Shown one piece after another: positions 33,788-43,268 of a DNA stretch of 64,000 nucleotides. Within the stretch, counting starts at the first letter, position 1. Every line of letters starts with the position of its first letter. Origin of the DNA: Pleomorphomonas carboxyditropha (GTDB lineage: Bacteria > Pseudomonadota > Alphaproteobacteria > Rhizobiales > Pleomorphomonadaceae). The translations under genes were made by a program, and so were the position numbers. The stretch spans positions 1 to 64,000 of the forward strand of contig NZ_NQVN01000022.1 in assembly GCF_002770725.1 (NCBI RefSeq), in the 5' to 3' direction. The notes below the pieces were generated by a model. The model did no database searches. It worked only from the letters and a program-made list of their open reading frames with translations, and had not been told where the DNA came from.

Positions 33788-35603
33788 TGACCTCAATCTC
33801 GGCGCCCTGATGATGCGCTGGGACGAGGCTGTTGCGAAGGTTGATCGATGGCTCGCCACATCGGCGGGTGGCGTCGAGCGCCTTAAGTGCCGAGCGACAG
33901 GTCTATACCCAACTCGCCAGAGCAGGGATGGCTGGCGAGTCCCGGTTGAGTTCGACTCGGGAACGCGGCGGTTTGACATTCTGATCGGTGAAAGCTTCCC
34001 GTTTGAACCGCCACGGTTTGCACTAGTTGACCGGCCGCCGCACTTGACTTGGCCACATGTAGAGTCAGATGGGGTACTTTGCTTGTTGCCGAGCGCAGCG
34101 GCAGTATCTGGCTCTGACCCAGTGGCACTCGTCAAGTATTTGCTGGGCGAGGCCGTTAATCTTGTCGAGACGTCGGAAAGAGGAGCCAACGCGGATGATT
34201 TCCGGGCCGAGTTCCTCTCTTACTGGCCTAACGACTCCGACGCTCCTCTAGTACGTAGCCTTCTTGAGCCACACGGTCCCTCCCGGCTGGTGAGCGTTCA
34301 TCGCCTGAAAGGTCTCTATGTCGTCGCTGAAACTAGCGAGTCGCTTACTTCCTGGCTGGACCACGCCGTTCCTGTAAAAGACACTAGAATACGGGAGATC
34401 GATCCCGCACTTCTGGTATGGCTTGAGCTGCCGATGCTGCCGGCAGAGTACCCCAAGTCCGCGAAGGATGTTGTTACCCTCGTTCAGCGGGCGGGGCTCG
34501 GCCCACACCTGGATCGGCTCGGCGCCGAGCAATGTCAGCGAATCGTCGTTATTATTGGGGCGCTGTCAGTGAATGGTCCCGCCCTAGCGGCCATAGTTCT
34601 CAAACCAGAGAAGTCTGTACGAGCAGGACCGGGGTGGCGAAGCAGGGCTGGCGTCGAGCGTGGATTTCGACCAGGGCATGCACCTGCGGCCTTGGTTGCC
34701 CAACGCTTCCTAGCTACCACGCGACCGGCCAAGGCAAGCGTGGAGCGGGTCGATACAGCTTGGATCCATGGGCGAGATAATGATCCAGATCTGTCACGCC
34801 TGCAAAGGGCTAAGGTCGCCATCGTCGGGTGTGGCTCTCTCGGTGGAGCACTCGCCTTAGGTCTTGCGCAGGCCGGGGTCGGCTCACTTGAATTAATCGA
34901 TCCCGAGCTACTAACGACAGCGAACGTCGGTCGGCACCCGCTTGGCTCGTCCGAGGTCGGCCTCTCAAAGGCTAAAGCACTGGCAGCACGCATTCGGACG
35001 GACTACCCTCACATTCAGCGGTGCGAGGGCGTGCTCGCAAGTTGGCAGCAGACGGTAGCGCGTACTCCGGATCATTTTCTTGCGGCCGACCTTATAGTCT
35101 CCACTATCGGTGAATGGGGGCCAGAAGCCACACTAAACGCGTGGCGCCATGATAGTCACCCTAGACCAAACGTCTTGTTCGGCTGGACGGAGCCGCATGC
35201 GGTCGCTGGCCACGTTGTGGGACTTGTCGGAGGGCAGGGATGCCTCGCGTGCGGTGTCACCGAATGGGGCGAACCATTATCTCCCGTTGCCTCTTGGCCG
35301 AACGGAACTGGCCAACGCGGAGAGCCAGCTTGTGGTGTCTTGTACCAACCATATGGGCCGGTCGAGATCGTGCATATAGTTGCATTGATCACAGAGGCCG
35401 CTATCGATGTTCTCATTGGCCGCGCCACCGAGCCATTCCATCGGATCTGGGTGGCGCGCGAAATGATTCTAGAAAGAGCTGGCGGGGTGTGGAGCGACTC
35501 ATGGAAGGCGGACAACAAACTCGACCCGAAGGGAGCCCGCATTGAGGAACGGTCCTGGAGGCCGCGATCGGATTGCCCAATCTGTGGTGGAGGCACGAGG
35601 TGA
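33780..35603 (+). CDS. cap2: CBASS Cap2: E2-E1 ubiquitin-transfer-like fusion
   Basis: 607 aa. The N-terminal E2-like domain (residues about 10-160) has its catalytic Cys101 in SDGVLCLLP. A linker/adenylation region follows, then an E1-type ThiF fold with the nucleotide loop VAIVGCGSLGGALALGLA at about 346-363, LELIDPELLTTANVGRHPLG, and Cys-rich loops (GCLACGVTEW, PACGVLY) for thioester and Zn functions, ending in a CxxC (CPICGG). Cap2 conjugates the CD-NTase C-terminus to a target and primes signalling. It overlaps both neighbours (8 and 4 bp), a tight operon. Confidence 0.92.
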   Translation: MVDDLNLGALMMRWDEAVAKVDRWLATSAGGVERLKCRATGLYPTRQSRDGWRVPVEFDSGTRRFDILIGESFPFEPPRFALVDRPPHLTWPHVESDGVLCLLPSAAAVSGSDPVALVKYLLGEAVNLVETSERGANADDFRAEFLSYWPNDSDAPLVRSLLEPHGPSRLVSVHRLKGLYVVAETSESLTSWLDHAVPVKDTRIREIDPALLVWLELPMLPAEYPKSAKDVVTLVQRAGLGPHLDRLGAEQCQRIVVIIGALSVNGPALAAIVLKPEKSVRAGPGWRSRAGVERGFRPGHAPAALVAQRFLATTRPAKASVERVDTAWIHGRDNDPDLSRLQRAKVAIVGCGSLGGALALGLAQAGVGSLELIDPELLTTANVGRHPLGSSEVGLSKAKALAARIRTDYPHIQRCEGVLASWQQTVARTPDHFLAADLIVSTIGEWGPEATLNAWRHDSHPRPNVLFGWTEPHAVAGHVVGLVGGQGCLACGVTEWGEPLSPVASWPNGTGQRGEPACGVLYQPYGPVEIVHIVALITEAAIDVLIGRATEPFHRIWVAREMILERAGGVWSDSWKADNKLDPKGARIEERSWRPRSDCPICGGGTR

Positions 35604-36100
35604 TCGTCTACCCAGTTGGCACGTCGGGTCAGACCTTGCTGTTCCACGCTAAGGTCATTGGATGGTTCGAACGACATCAACAGCTTCGGTGGTGGCAGCG
35701 CGAAGCTGGCGGGCAGCTCTTCGCTCGCTTCGAAGGCGACGTGATCCATGTGGTGGAAGCGACAGGTCCGCGTCGTACCGACCGGAGAGGTAGATCTAGC
35801 TACGAACCTGACCGTCGGGCAGAGCAGCGGGAAATTGACGAGCGTTTCCCGCTTGGGCTGCACTTCATCGGGGACTGGCACACCCATCCCGAAGATCACC
35901 CCATCCCTTCCTATCTCGATTTGAGAAGTACCGCAGAGGGAGTTCGGCGTTCGCATCACGTCCTGAATGCTTTTGTGATGGCTATCGTCGGACGTGTGTC
36001 GCTGCCTAGTGGGTTATTGATCTCGCTGCACGACGGCGTCACACAGCACGACTTGCGGCCAGCCCCTCCCGCATTTGGAAATCCACCCGACCGAGGCTGA
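35600..36100 (+). CDS. cap3: CBASS Cap3: JAB/JAMM isopeptidase
   Basis: 166 aa. JAB-domain metalloprotease with the Zn site GDWHTHPEDHPIPSYLDLRS (HxH-P-x7-S-x2-D) near residues 90-109 and the upstream acidic residue in REAGGQLFA. Cap3 cleaves the bond that Cap2 makes between the CD-NTase and its target, balancing the priming. The GTG start at 35600 overlaps the cap2 stop codon (GTGA). Its presence with Cap2 defines this as a type II CBASS locus. Confidence 0.9.
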   Translation: MIVYPVGTSGQTLLFHAKVIGWFERHQQLRWWQREAGGQLFARFEGDVIHVVEATGPRRTDRRGRSSYEPDRRAEQREIDERFPLGLHFIGDWHTHPEDHPIPSYLDLRSTAEGVRRSHHVLNAFVMAIVGRVSLPSGLLISLHDGVTQHDLRPAPPAFGNPPDRG

Positions 36101-36115
36101 ACAGTCTTAGCAAAC

Positions 36116-36269
36116 GTCATAAAACATTGCTTTTATGACGTTTCCGGATTTCCTCGCCCTAACCTATTGGCGTAACATTGGAATTTTAGCTAGGCACTTT
36201 TCGGTAGCGAAGTCGAGCATATGGAAACATCATAAAAGCTGAGCAATTACAGCATTTTGTGAGGTTTCC
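36116..36269. repeat. Direct repeat, left copy: palindrome plus recombinase 5' region
   Basis: It begins with the palindrome GTCATAAAA-N6-TTTTATGAC (36116-36139) and continues to the recombinase ATG. From 36192 on it is essentially identical to 43634-43711, offset 7442 bp. The first part (36116-36191) is more diverged. Confidence 0.8.
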
Positions 36270-36668
36270 ATGCGCCAAGCCCGCGTCTTGACCGAACCGG
36301 AATTCAAACGGCTGCTGGCCGTCGTGGCACAGACCAAGCATGCCGAACGCAATCGGTTGGCTTTCATGTTGTCCCATCTCGCCGGACTACGCGTCGGCGA
36401 AATCGCCGGATTGCTGGTCGGCGATGTGCTGGAGGCCGAGGGCGCCATCCGAGAGCGCTTGGTCGTCCGTGCCTCGATCGCCAAGGGGGGCCATGAACGA
36501 GTGATCTTCCTGAACGACCGTCTGCGACATGAGATCGAACGGTTTCGTCGTTCGGTGGATGACAGTCATCGTGGACGCAAAGCCAGCGCCCCGCTGCTAG
36601 TCACGCAGAAGCGCACGGCGTTCTCGCCCAACACGCTCTTCCAAAGCTTAAGCTGGCTCCATACCTGA
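36270..36668 (+). pseudogene. Truncated copy of the small tyrosine recombinase
   Basis: The first 124 codons match the intact gene at 43712 (same LRVGEIAGLLVGDVLEAEGA with the first catalytic Arg). After the codons for SPNTL at about 36640 the sequence diverges and a stop follows at 36666. The second Arg, both His boxes and the nucleophile Tyr are lost, so it cannot be catalytic. A small stretch (SVDDSHRGRKASAP) also differs from the intact copy. It marks the left edge of the metal-resistance unit. Confidence 0.88.
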
Positions 36669-36688
36669 CATTTGCAGTATCGCGAATA

Positions 36689-37363
36689 TCAATCAGTCAT
36701 GTCACCGTCGACCTGCTCAGGCAGGCCGTCCCGCTCCCATTCCTGACGAGGGATTGGCCTACCAAGTGTAAAAGTAAAGGTCGCAACACGACCAAGATCA
36801 GACGTTGCATTGCAGCTAAACGCCAACCGATACCATTTACCGCCAGCATAGACTGCAGCCCCGGTTGCGATGAGCGAAGTATCTGTTAGCGAAGGATCGG
36901 CGGTTGCATAGGCCACAACATGGTCTGGAACGAAACCGGCCTTCCAACGCCTGAGTTGCTCTATGGCTTCAATGTTGCAGAGCTGGATCAATCGCTCATC
37001 GTTACTCAGCGTTGCAAGCCTCTGTTTGGTTTCTTGATTGCGAGGATCGTCCAATACGGTTCCGGAGTAATACTCAGTTGCGGTAATCCGTAAGCCGGGT
37101 GACGGACGAACTGCTGGGATTGGTGGGGGCGACGGCCGATCGCTGACCTCTGATTGCGTCGTCACAGCCGGGCTGGGACGAGCGGCGGAGGTCGGGTTTG
37201 GTCGCCTCTCCGGTCGAGCGACTATAATCACTTCAACCGCGGCAGGCGGTTGGACAACAACCTTGCGGCGGGGTGCTTCGATGGCGAGAAGTGTGAGGAG
37301 AACAGCATGACCCAATATCGAAAATGCCGTTGCCGGCCGTGGCCAAGTCAGCGCAAACCTCAC
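36689..37363 (-). CDS. DUF930 domain protein
   Basis: 224 aa. An N-terminal hydrophobic helix (FSILGHAVLLTLLAIEA) anchors a Pro-rich linker (residues about 40-85), a TonB-like layout. The C-terminal 130 residues are a DUF930 domain (LDDPRNQETKQRLATLSNDE, then LIQLCNIEAIEQLRRW, then KWYRLAFSCN), found in rhizobial secreted or periplasmic proteins of unknown function. The start codon is GTG at 37363, preceded by GGTGAGGA. It lies next to the recombinase remnant and on the same strand as the dsbA-like gene, with no obvious link to metal resistance. Confidence 0.78.
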   Translation of the reverse strand: MRFALTWPRPATAFSILGHAVLLTLLAIEAPRRKVVVQPPAAVEVIIVARPERRPNPTSAARPSPAVTTQSEVSDRPSPPPIPAVRPSPGLRITATEYYSGTVLDDPRNQETKQRLATLSNDERLIQLCNIEAIEQLRRWKAGFVPDHVVAYATADPSLTDTSLIATGAAVYAGGKWYRLAFSCNATSDLGRVATFTFTLGRPIPRQEWERDGLPEQVDGDMTD

Positions 37364-37505
37364 TCCTCACCCTCTCGCTATCAACATCCATCGCCGGCGT
37401 TAGCGGCAATTTGGCGGTCCGGTCTCGCACCTCTAAATTCTCGACGACTTTCTCGCGCGTGTGCCAACTAATCGCTGACTTCACTTCCTAATCGAACGTC
37501 TACGA

Positions 37506-38156
37506 CTAAAGCATTGCCCTTATTTTTGTAGACATCTCCTCCACGGACATGAACCCCACCTCACGCGTGCCATTAATAAAGAAAGTAGGAGTTCCTGTAA
37601 CTCCAAACTCTTTAGATCCACGCTCACGCGACGCATTAAGTCCGTCTAAAAGCTTCTGGTCAGTCAATGTTGCTTCAAAAGTAGCCGGCGAGTAGCCGAA
37701 CTGTTTGGAGACATTACGCAGCCCCGCCAGAGGATCAGCAACAAAGGCCCACTCCGACTGCGTCTTGAATAAAATCGAAACGACATCGAAATATTTCCCG
37801 CCAGGAGCATTGCGTGCAAGCATGAATCCGGCGGCAGCCAATGGGTCTAGAGGGTATTCTCTAATTATAAAATACACCTTCCCCGTATCTATATAATCAA
37901 GCCTTATTGATTCAAAAGTTTTATTGTGAAAATTTGCACAGTGACTGCAGGTCATAGACATATATTCCACTATTCGAACCTTTGCGTTGGGGTTCCCAAG
38001 TGCTTGATCAGGCAGAATACCTGGAACGAGGAGTTTCGCCTCATCGACCGCTGCATCACGTGATTGGGCAAAAGATGCAAATGGAAAAGCAACACTCGTT
38101 GCTAAGCCCATCGTCACGGCATTTGCCGTCGCGAGGAGGTGGCGGCGATTCAGCAT
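37506..38156 (-). CDS. DsbA-family thiol oxidoreductase
   Basis: 216 aa. A twin-arginine-like signal (NRRHLLATANAVTMGLATSV) precedes a thioredoxin fold of the DsbA/DsbG type, with active-site CSHC in EYMSMTCSHCANFHN near residue 80 and the cis-Pro loop GVTGTPTFFINGTREVGF near 188. It should act in the periplasm, forming or isomerising disulphides. The ATG at 38156 follows AAGGAAAGAGC. Thiol oxidoreductases of this sort often travel with metal-resistance genes, and the efflux ATPase is on the same strand nearby. Confidence 0.88.
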   Translation of the reverse strand: MLNRRHLLATANAVTMGLATSVAFPFASFAQSRDAAVDEAKLLVPGILPDQALGNPNAKVRIVEYMSMTCSHCANFHNKTFESIRLDYIDTGKVYFIIREYPLDPLAAAGFMLARNAPGGKYFDVVSILFKTQSEWAFVADPLAGLRNVSKQFGYSPATFEATLTDQKLLDGLNASRERGSKEFGVTGTPTFFINGTREVGFMSVEEMSTKIRAML

Positions 38157-38646
38157 GCTCTTTCCTTTCAATTATCCGAGTTGGACACGAAACATCGCTG
38201 ATGCTCGTGCGATTTGAACGCTTCGACTGAGCCCACGCCCAACTGCGTTTCTGCACGTTGGAACAAGCCCTTCGGTTTCGAATTGGCTGCACTGGTGAAA
38301 GCGCCTTTTCCAACGCGTCGACCGACAATATGCGGAAGCGCAGAAAAGAAAGTACTATGCACAGCCCGACATATTATGACTCCATCAAAACCGGCAGAAT
38401 CACAGTATCTAACCAGAAAAAAGCACATATTATCCGAAATTATTAAATAAAAATGTACGACATGCCCAAACGACAATAGTATTTTTCTCTTTTTGTCTTT
38501 ATTTTGCCACATTTTATATTATATTCCGATAAGAAATGCTCAATAAATGAGTATTTAAACGCATGATTATTTGCGTAAACCGCGGAATTGGCGAGAGTGG
38601 CAAGCATGTCCTCTTGCCAGAATTGTAGGATAGAGAGTACTCGCGC
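38157..38646. other. Intergenic region
   Basis: About 490 bp, AT-rich toward the right. A minus-strand frame at 38168-38512 has no domain or ribosome site and I do not call it. I see no clear promoter for the transpeptidase gene. Confidence 0.35.
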
Positions 38647-39339
38647 ATGATGTCCCTGAGCCGCAGAGCGTTCCTGCTTGCCGTCCCTGTGGGGGTTGCT
38701 GGTTGCGCAACAAATTCCCCACCCGCGCCCCCGACTCCGATAGTTGCTACCCCGCCACAGAGATTTCCGACGCCCGCGCCTGAGGTGAAGGCGCTCTACG
38801 AAGGGATGAAAGATGGTGATTGGGAACTGCCGGCGGTGGACCTTACCTTGGTGGACCCCCGCTACTTGCGCCAAAAGGTCACCTACTCCAGCCCCTACCC
38901 GGTAGGAACAATCGTTGTGGATACCCCGCAGCATTTTCTCTATTTGGTTCAGGAGAACGAGACGGCGCTCCGCTACGGAATAGGAGTCGGGCGTGAGGGA
39001 TTCGCATGGAGTGGCGAAGCGCAGATCGCACGCAAAGCCGCTTGGCCGTTCTGGTATCCGCCGGTGGAGATGCAGGCTCGGGACGAAAAAGCTCGCCGTT
39101 GGGCTGGCGGAATGCCAGGAGGACTGGACAATCCGCTCGGGGCTCGCGCTCTTTACCTCTATCAGGATGGCCGTGATACGCTTTATCGCATTCACGGCAC
39201 CGCCGAGGCACGGACCATTGGCCGCAATGTCTCGTCGGGCTGCATTCGGATGATCAATCATGACGTTATCGACCTCTCCGCGCGTGTGCCTGTAGGAACC
39301 AACGTTGTCGTGTTGGAAGTACAGACCGGCGAAAGTTGA
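38647..39339 (+). CDS. L,D-transpeptidase (YkuD domain) lipoprotein
   Basis: 230 aa. A Tat-like lipoprotein signal (SRRAFLLAVPVGVAGC, lipobox VAGC at about residues 17-20) is followed by a Pro-rich spacer and a YkuD domain starting near PVGTIVVDTPQHFLYLV, with the catalytic signature HGT...RNVSSGCIRM (His near 180, Cys near 199). Such enzymes cross-link meso-DAP residues in peptidoglycan or attach lipoproteins. Rhizobia carry many copies. It is the only plus-strand gene in the metal unit. Confidence 0.9.
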   Translation: MMSLSRRAFLLAVPVGVAGCATNSPPAPPTPIVATPPQRFPTPAPEVKALYEGMKDGDWELPAVDLTLVDPRYLRQKVTYSSPYPVGTIVVDTPQHFLYLVQENETALRYGIGVGREGFAWSGEAQIARKAAWPFWYPPVEMQARDEKARRWAGGMPGGLDNPLGARALYLYQDGRDTLYRIHGTAEARTIGRNVSSGCIRMINHDVIDLSARVPVGTNVVVLEVQTGES

Positions 39340-39398
39340 TCCGCGTGAGGCCGGTCTCGAAAGTGGCTGGCCTCATACTGCCCTAGCCAAGACCAACT

Positions 39399-41645
39399 TT
39401 ACCGGCGACCAGGAGACAACAGTCGGAGAGCGTTGATTGTCACGAGCACCGTCGCACCAGTATCGGCAAGGATGGCGGGCCACAGACCTGTGATACCGGC
39501 GATCGTCGTGATCAGGAACACGCCTTTCAGGCCTATCGCGATGACAATGTTCTGACCGATATTGGTCATCGTTCGCTTTGAAAGGCTAATCATCTCGGCA
39601 ATATCGCTGACCCGACCGTGCAAGATCGCCGCATCTGCCGTTTCAAGCGCAACATCCGTTCCGCCGCCCATGGCAATGCCTACATCCGCCGCCGCTAGCG
39701 CTGGCGCATCATTGATGCCATCCCCGACCTTGGCAACCCTGGAGTCTTTGCCTTTTAGCTCGTTGACGATACGTTGCTTGTCTGCAGGCAGCAGCTCAGC
39801 ACGTACTTCTATGCCCAACTGCTTTCCAATCGCTTCGGCGGTGCGACCATTATCTCCAGTTAACATGACGGTCTTGATGCCAATGTTGGTCAGCGCCTTG
39901 AGGCCTACTGCAGCGTCTGGCCTGGGCTCGTCGCGCATGGCTAGAATGCCGGCAATCTCGCGACCGACAATAAGTATCGAAACCGTTTTGCCTTCGTCGT
40001 TGAACGCAGCAATTTGACGCGTCAGATCGTCGGAGAACGACACATGCTCCGCTGCTGCCTTAGGTGAGCCAAGGAAAATGTTGGCCCCTTCGACAACGCC
40101 AATTACTCCTCTTCCGCCCAAGGCCTTTGCACCTTCCGCCATAGGCAGGTCGATACCATCCGAGGCTGCACGCCCTAATATTGCTCGGGCGAGGGGGTGA
40201 CTTGAACCAATCTCAAGTGCGGCCGCCAGCCTAACCACCTCGGTCTCGGTTTTTGAATAACCTATGACATCGGTAACAACAGGCTTGCCCTCGGTGAGCG
40301 TCCCTGTCTTGTCCAGAGCAACTATGGTGACTTTACCAATGTTCTCCAGAACAGCTCCGCCCTTAAGCAATAGCCCACGACGGGCACCTGCCGATAGCGA
40401 GGCGGCGATGGCAGCGGGCGTCGAAATTACTAAGGCGCACGGACACCCGATCAGCAAAATGGCGAGACCTTTGTAAATCCACTCCCCCCATACCCCACCC
40501 ACTAGAAGAGGTGGCAGCACCGCAACGAGGGCACCCAACACAACCACACCAGGCGTGTAGTATCGCGAGAACCGATCTATGAAGCGCTCGGTTGGCGCCT
40601 TGGATTCCTGAGCTTCTTCAACAAGCTTGATCACTCGAGCAATGGTGTTGTCCGCCGCCGCCGCCGTAACCTTGACGCGCAAAGCCGCTTCTCCGTTTAC
40701 GGTGCCAGCATAGACGTTCGATTCTACCTCCTTACGAACAGGGGTACTCTCGCCGGTTACAGGCGCCTCGTCCACAGCACTCTCGCCCGAGATCACGACA
40801 CCGTCAGCGGGAATGCGGTCGCCGGGGCGAACCAGGATGACGGCCCCCACCGCGAGCGTCTCGGCCGGCACCTCGCGTGTCTTCCCAGACTCTTCGATCA
40901 GCGCCATCTTCGGCACCAGATTGGCCAACGACTGAATACTTGCCCGCGCGCGTCCAGCCGCCACCCCTTCGAGAAGCTCTCCAATCAGAAATAAAAATAC
41001 GACGGCGGCGGCCTCCTCGCTGGCGCCGATGATCACCGCACCGACTGCGGCAATTGTCATCAACATTTCGATGGAAAAGGGCGTGCCGACTAGCGCGGCC
41101 ATTGCAGCGCGGCGAGCGATCGGCAGCAAGCCGACCAACATTGCAGCGGTGAATATCCATTGTTCATAATTCGGAACAAACTGACCAATACCCCATGCCA
41201 AGGCAAGCGCAGCGCCAGCAACAATTGTCAGCCGTCCCTTCTCTGACCTCCACCAAGGGCCGTTGGACGGACCATGATCGTGGCCGTGGAGACCCGGCAC
41301 TTCCTTTTTGTGGGAATGCTCCGCGTGAGATCGCTCATCCTCACCGTGATCATCATGATCGTGGTGTCCGTCTTCATCGCCGGCTTCGACCTCGTCCATC
41401 TCGTTTTGATTGGCCGCCGGTACCACGCGCGTGATTTTGAACCCAAGGCCGGTGACACGCTTCGTTATTGTTGGTGCTAGCGTCTCGGCACCGGAATGTG
41501 TCACCGTCATCGTGCCAGCCGTTACTGACACTGATACGTCTTTAACCCCGGGCAGCTTACGCACCGCTGTGTCGATCTTCTGCGCGCAGGATGCGCAATC
41601 CATGCCACCAATACGATATCGGTCCTGCTGAGCTGCTTTTGTCAT
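39399..41645 (-). CDS. Heavy-metal P-type ATPase (Zn/Cd/Pb exporter, ZntA/CadA type)
   Basis: 748 aa. An N-terminal heavy-metal-associated domain has GGMDCASCAQKI. A His/Asp-rich stretch follows (HHDHDDHGEDERSHAEHSHK), then eight predicted membrane helices with the CPC ion site (GCPCALVIST), the phosphorylated Asp in DKTGTLTEGKP, and GDGINDAPALA. The CPC motif plus a DVGIAMGGGTDVALETADAA end fits the P1B-2 group that exports Zn2+, Cd2+ and Pb2+ from the cytosol. The ATG at 41645 follows GGAG; an earlier in-frame start at 41669 is weaker. A MerR operator lies 33-54 bp upstream. Confidence 0.94.
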   Translation of the reverse strand: MTKAAQQDRYRIGGMDCASCAQKIDTAVRKLPGVKDVSVSVTAGTMTVTHSGAETLAPTITKRVTGLGFKITRVVPAANQNEMDEVEAGDEDGHHDHDDHGEDERSHAEHSHKKEVPGLHGHDHGPSNGPWWRSEKGRLTIVAGAALALAWGIGQFVPNYEQWIFTAAMLVGLLPIARRAAMAALVGTPFSIEMLMTIAAVGAVIIGASEEAAAVVFLFLIGELLEGVAAGRARASIQSLANLVPKMALIEESGKTREVPAETLAVGAVILVRPGDRIPADGVVISGESAVDEAPVTGESTPVRKEVESNVYAGTVNGEAALRVKVTAAAADNTIARVIKLVEEAQESKAPTERFIDRFSRYYTPGVVVLGALVAVLPPLLVGGVWGEWIYKGLAILLIGCPCALVISTPAAIAASLSAGARRGLLLKGGAVLENIGKVTIVALDKTGTLTEGKPVVTDVIGYSKTETEVVRLAAALEIGSSHPLARAILGRAASDGIDLPMAEGAKALGGRGVIGVVEGANIFLGSPKAAAEHVSFSDDLTRQIAAFNDEGKTVSILIVGREIAGILAMRDEPRPDAAVGLKALTNIGIKTVMLTGDNGRTAEAIGKQLGIEVRAELLPADKQRIVNELKGKDSRVAKVGDGINDAPALAAADVGIAMGGGTDVALETADAAILHGRVSDIAEMISLSKRTMTNIGQNIVIAIGLKGVFLITTIAGITGLWPAILADTGATVLVTINALRLLSPGRR

Positions 41646-41677
41646 GACATGGCTCCTTTGTTTCCCCAAGACGGCTA

Positions 41678-41699
41678 CTTCCTCTAGCCGCTATAGAAG
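41678..41699 (-). promoter_or_regulatory. MerR-type operator/promoter for the efflux ATPase
   Basis: An imperfect dyad (CTTCTATAGC-GGCTAGAGGAAG on the minus strand) resembling CadR/ZntR sites, placed between the MerR gene and the ATPase ATG. Confidence 0.55.
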
Positions 41700-41809
41700 C
41701 AAGGACTTTCTCGGCGTTTGAAGCCGCTTCTAGTCTGTCGCCAAATCAGAACATCTGAGCCACCGCCCGGCGCGACAGGGAATAAATCTCTGGGATAGAA
41801 GTGTTGGGG

Positions 41810-42295
41810 TCACGAGCCCCCTTCCCGCCGCTTGTCTAGCTGCTCGTCTAGGGGGGACAAGCGTGCGTGGCTGGAGTGATCGCTCCGGCACAGGGCGTGG
41901 TCGGCGAGCACTTCGATAACATGACACTCTCCCACCCGTCCGTGCGGCCCACTTTCAATCATCGCTTCGAGATCTGCTTTCAGCGTTACAAGACCCGCTA
42001 TACGAGCCTCGATCTCCTCAAGCCGCGCCTGCGCAATTGCGTCCGCATTTCTGCACGGCTGATCCCTCCTGTCTCGAAGGAGCAGCAATGCTCGGATTGC
42101 CCCAATCTCGAATCCCAATTCGCGCGCATGTCGGATGAAGGCAAGACGCCGCAAATCCTCTTGATCGAAGGCTCTGCGATTGCTCTCGGTTCGCGATGGG
42201 CGTGGCAGTAGGCCAATCCTTTCGTAATAGCGAATCGTCGGGACCTTGACCCCAGTGATCCGCGCGGCCTCGCCTATGGTTGTTTCGGTTCGCAT
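41810..42295 (-). CDS. MerR-family heavy-metal regulator (CadR/PbrR/ZntR-like)
   Basis: 161 aa. The N-terminal winged helix is typical (TIGEAARITGVKVPTIRYYE, then GLLPRPSRTESNRRAF). A dimerisation helix follows and the metal-binding loop holds CRNAD near residue 80, ECHVIEVLADHALCRSDH near 125-142, and a His-rich C-terminus. Cys and His at these positions fit divalent soft-metal sensing. It lies upstream of the ATPase on the same strand with the operator in between. The ATG at 42295 follows GGAGAGTGCA. Confidence 0.9.
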   Translation of the reverse strand: MRTETTIGEAARITGVKVPTIRYYERIGLLPRPSRTESNRRAFDQEDLRRLAFIRHARELGFEIGAIRALLLLRDRRDQPCRNADAIAQARLEEIEARIAGLVTLKADLEAMIESGPHGRVGECHVIEVLADHALCRSDHSSHARLSPLDEQLDKRREGGS

Positions 42296-42430
42296 TGCAC
42301 TCTCCAGCGTAGAAAGCAAAGAGGAGCGGCGGTGGTCTAGACCGCTTGCCAGAATATCCCGCTCCCAACAGACGCCCAACGCGAATGCAGCAGTTAGGAT
42401 TAAAGCTAACGAAGGGCGCAGAAGCGCGGA

Positions 42431-42718
42431 TCAGTCAAACAATCTGCCGAGCAACCCGCGACCATGGCCACCAGGCCGCCCATGCGACGAACCGTGATGA
42501 TCGAAACGCTGAGATGATGCATGCTCGCCTGCTCCCCACGCTGACGCTGGTTGCTGCGGCGTAGGAGCCAGGCTTTTCTCGATGATCTTGTCGAGCTCAC
42601 CTCGGTCCAGCCAAACACCACGGCATTTGGGGCAGTAGTCTATTTCGACATTCTGCCGCTCCGTCATGACGAGATCCACGCGGCAGACAGGACAAAGAAG
42701 GGCAGCATCAGCGGTCAT
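42431..42718 (-). CDS. TFIIB-type zinc-finger protein
   Basis: 95 aa. A zf-TFIIB domain, LLCPVCRVDLVMTERQNVEI, then YCPKCRGVWLDRGELDKII, gives two CxxC pairs binding one Zn(II). The tail is rich in Gly, His and Arg (HHGSSHGRPGGHGRGLLGRL). Proteins of this family occur widely in bacteria, often beside metal or stress genes; the role is not established. The His-rich tail might bind metal. Confidence 0.85.
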   Translation of the reverse strand: MTADAALLCPVCRVDLVMTERQNVEIDYCPKCRGVWLDRGELDKIIEKSLAPTPQQPASAWGAGEHASSQRFDHHGSSHGRPGGHGRGLLGRLFD

Positions 42719-42839
42719 TATCGTGTCTCCTTCAGATGCTTCGAAAAGCTACCCAATGAGGCTACGACCTGTAGCGACTGGAGGAGCAAGCCCTTTTTTA
42801 CCTCTCCCCGTCTGGCCAAGCAGAGGCGTAGCTGATTCA

Positions 42840-43268
42840 TCAAGAACCGTGAGATCGAGCCTCGGGAAGCGTCACGTATGGTGTGGTGATGCGCTCGCCA
42901 GTATTCAGAACAATGAGGGCGTTGCCACTTGAGGGAAAACCTCGCCCCGCCGGAAAGAGGACTCTGGGACCATGCACGGAATCCATCTTCAGTTCCGCAT
43001 GCCTTGGTAGGCGCAAGCTTGGTACGCGCGTCCAAGTCAACCTATTCTGCAACTCCAGCACGCCCTTACGAGCTTCGATCTCGACAGCGACAATCTCGAC
43101 GTCCATGTCGCGCTGATTGAGGACGTTTACTACAAACGTGACTTCCTTGCCGTTCATCTGCAGAACTGCCGAAAGCACCGCAATTCCATCGGCTGCCGCA
43201 GCTGGCCACGCGAGCAGGAGTAGAATGGCAACCAACCCCCTCCGAAATAACGCGCGAATACTTTTCAT
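42840..43268 (-). CDS. Predicted periplasmic protein, unknown function
   Basis: 142 aa. A signal peptide (LVAILLLLAWPAAAADG) is followed by a compact beta-rich domain with VTFVVNVLNQRDMDVEIVAV and PRHAELKMDSVHGPRVLFP. I do not recognise the family. AGGAGG precedes the ATG by 10 nt. It is the last gene of the metal unit before the intact recombinase and faces the same way as the efflux genes. Confidence 0.65.
   Translation of the reverse strand: MKSIRALFRRGLVAILLLLAWPAAAADGIAVLSAVLQMNGKEVTFVVNVLNQRDMDVEIVAVEIEARKGVLELQNRLTWTRVPSLRLPRHAELKMDSVHGPRVLFPAGRGFPSSGNALIVLNTGERITTPYVTLPEARSHGS

Noticed and set aside
38168-38512. Minus-strand 114-codon frame beside the dsbA-like gene
   Set aside because: No ribosome site, no domain, and no clear coding bias.
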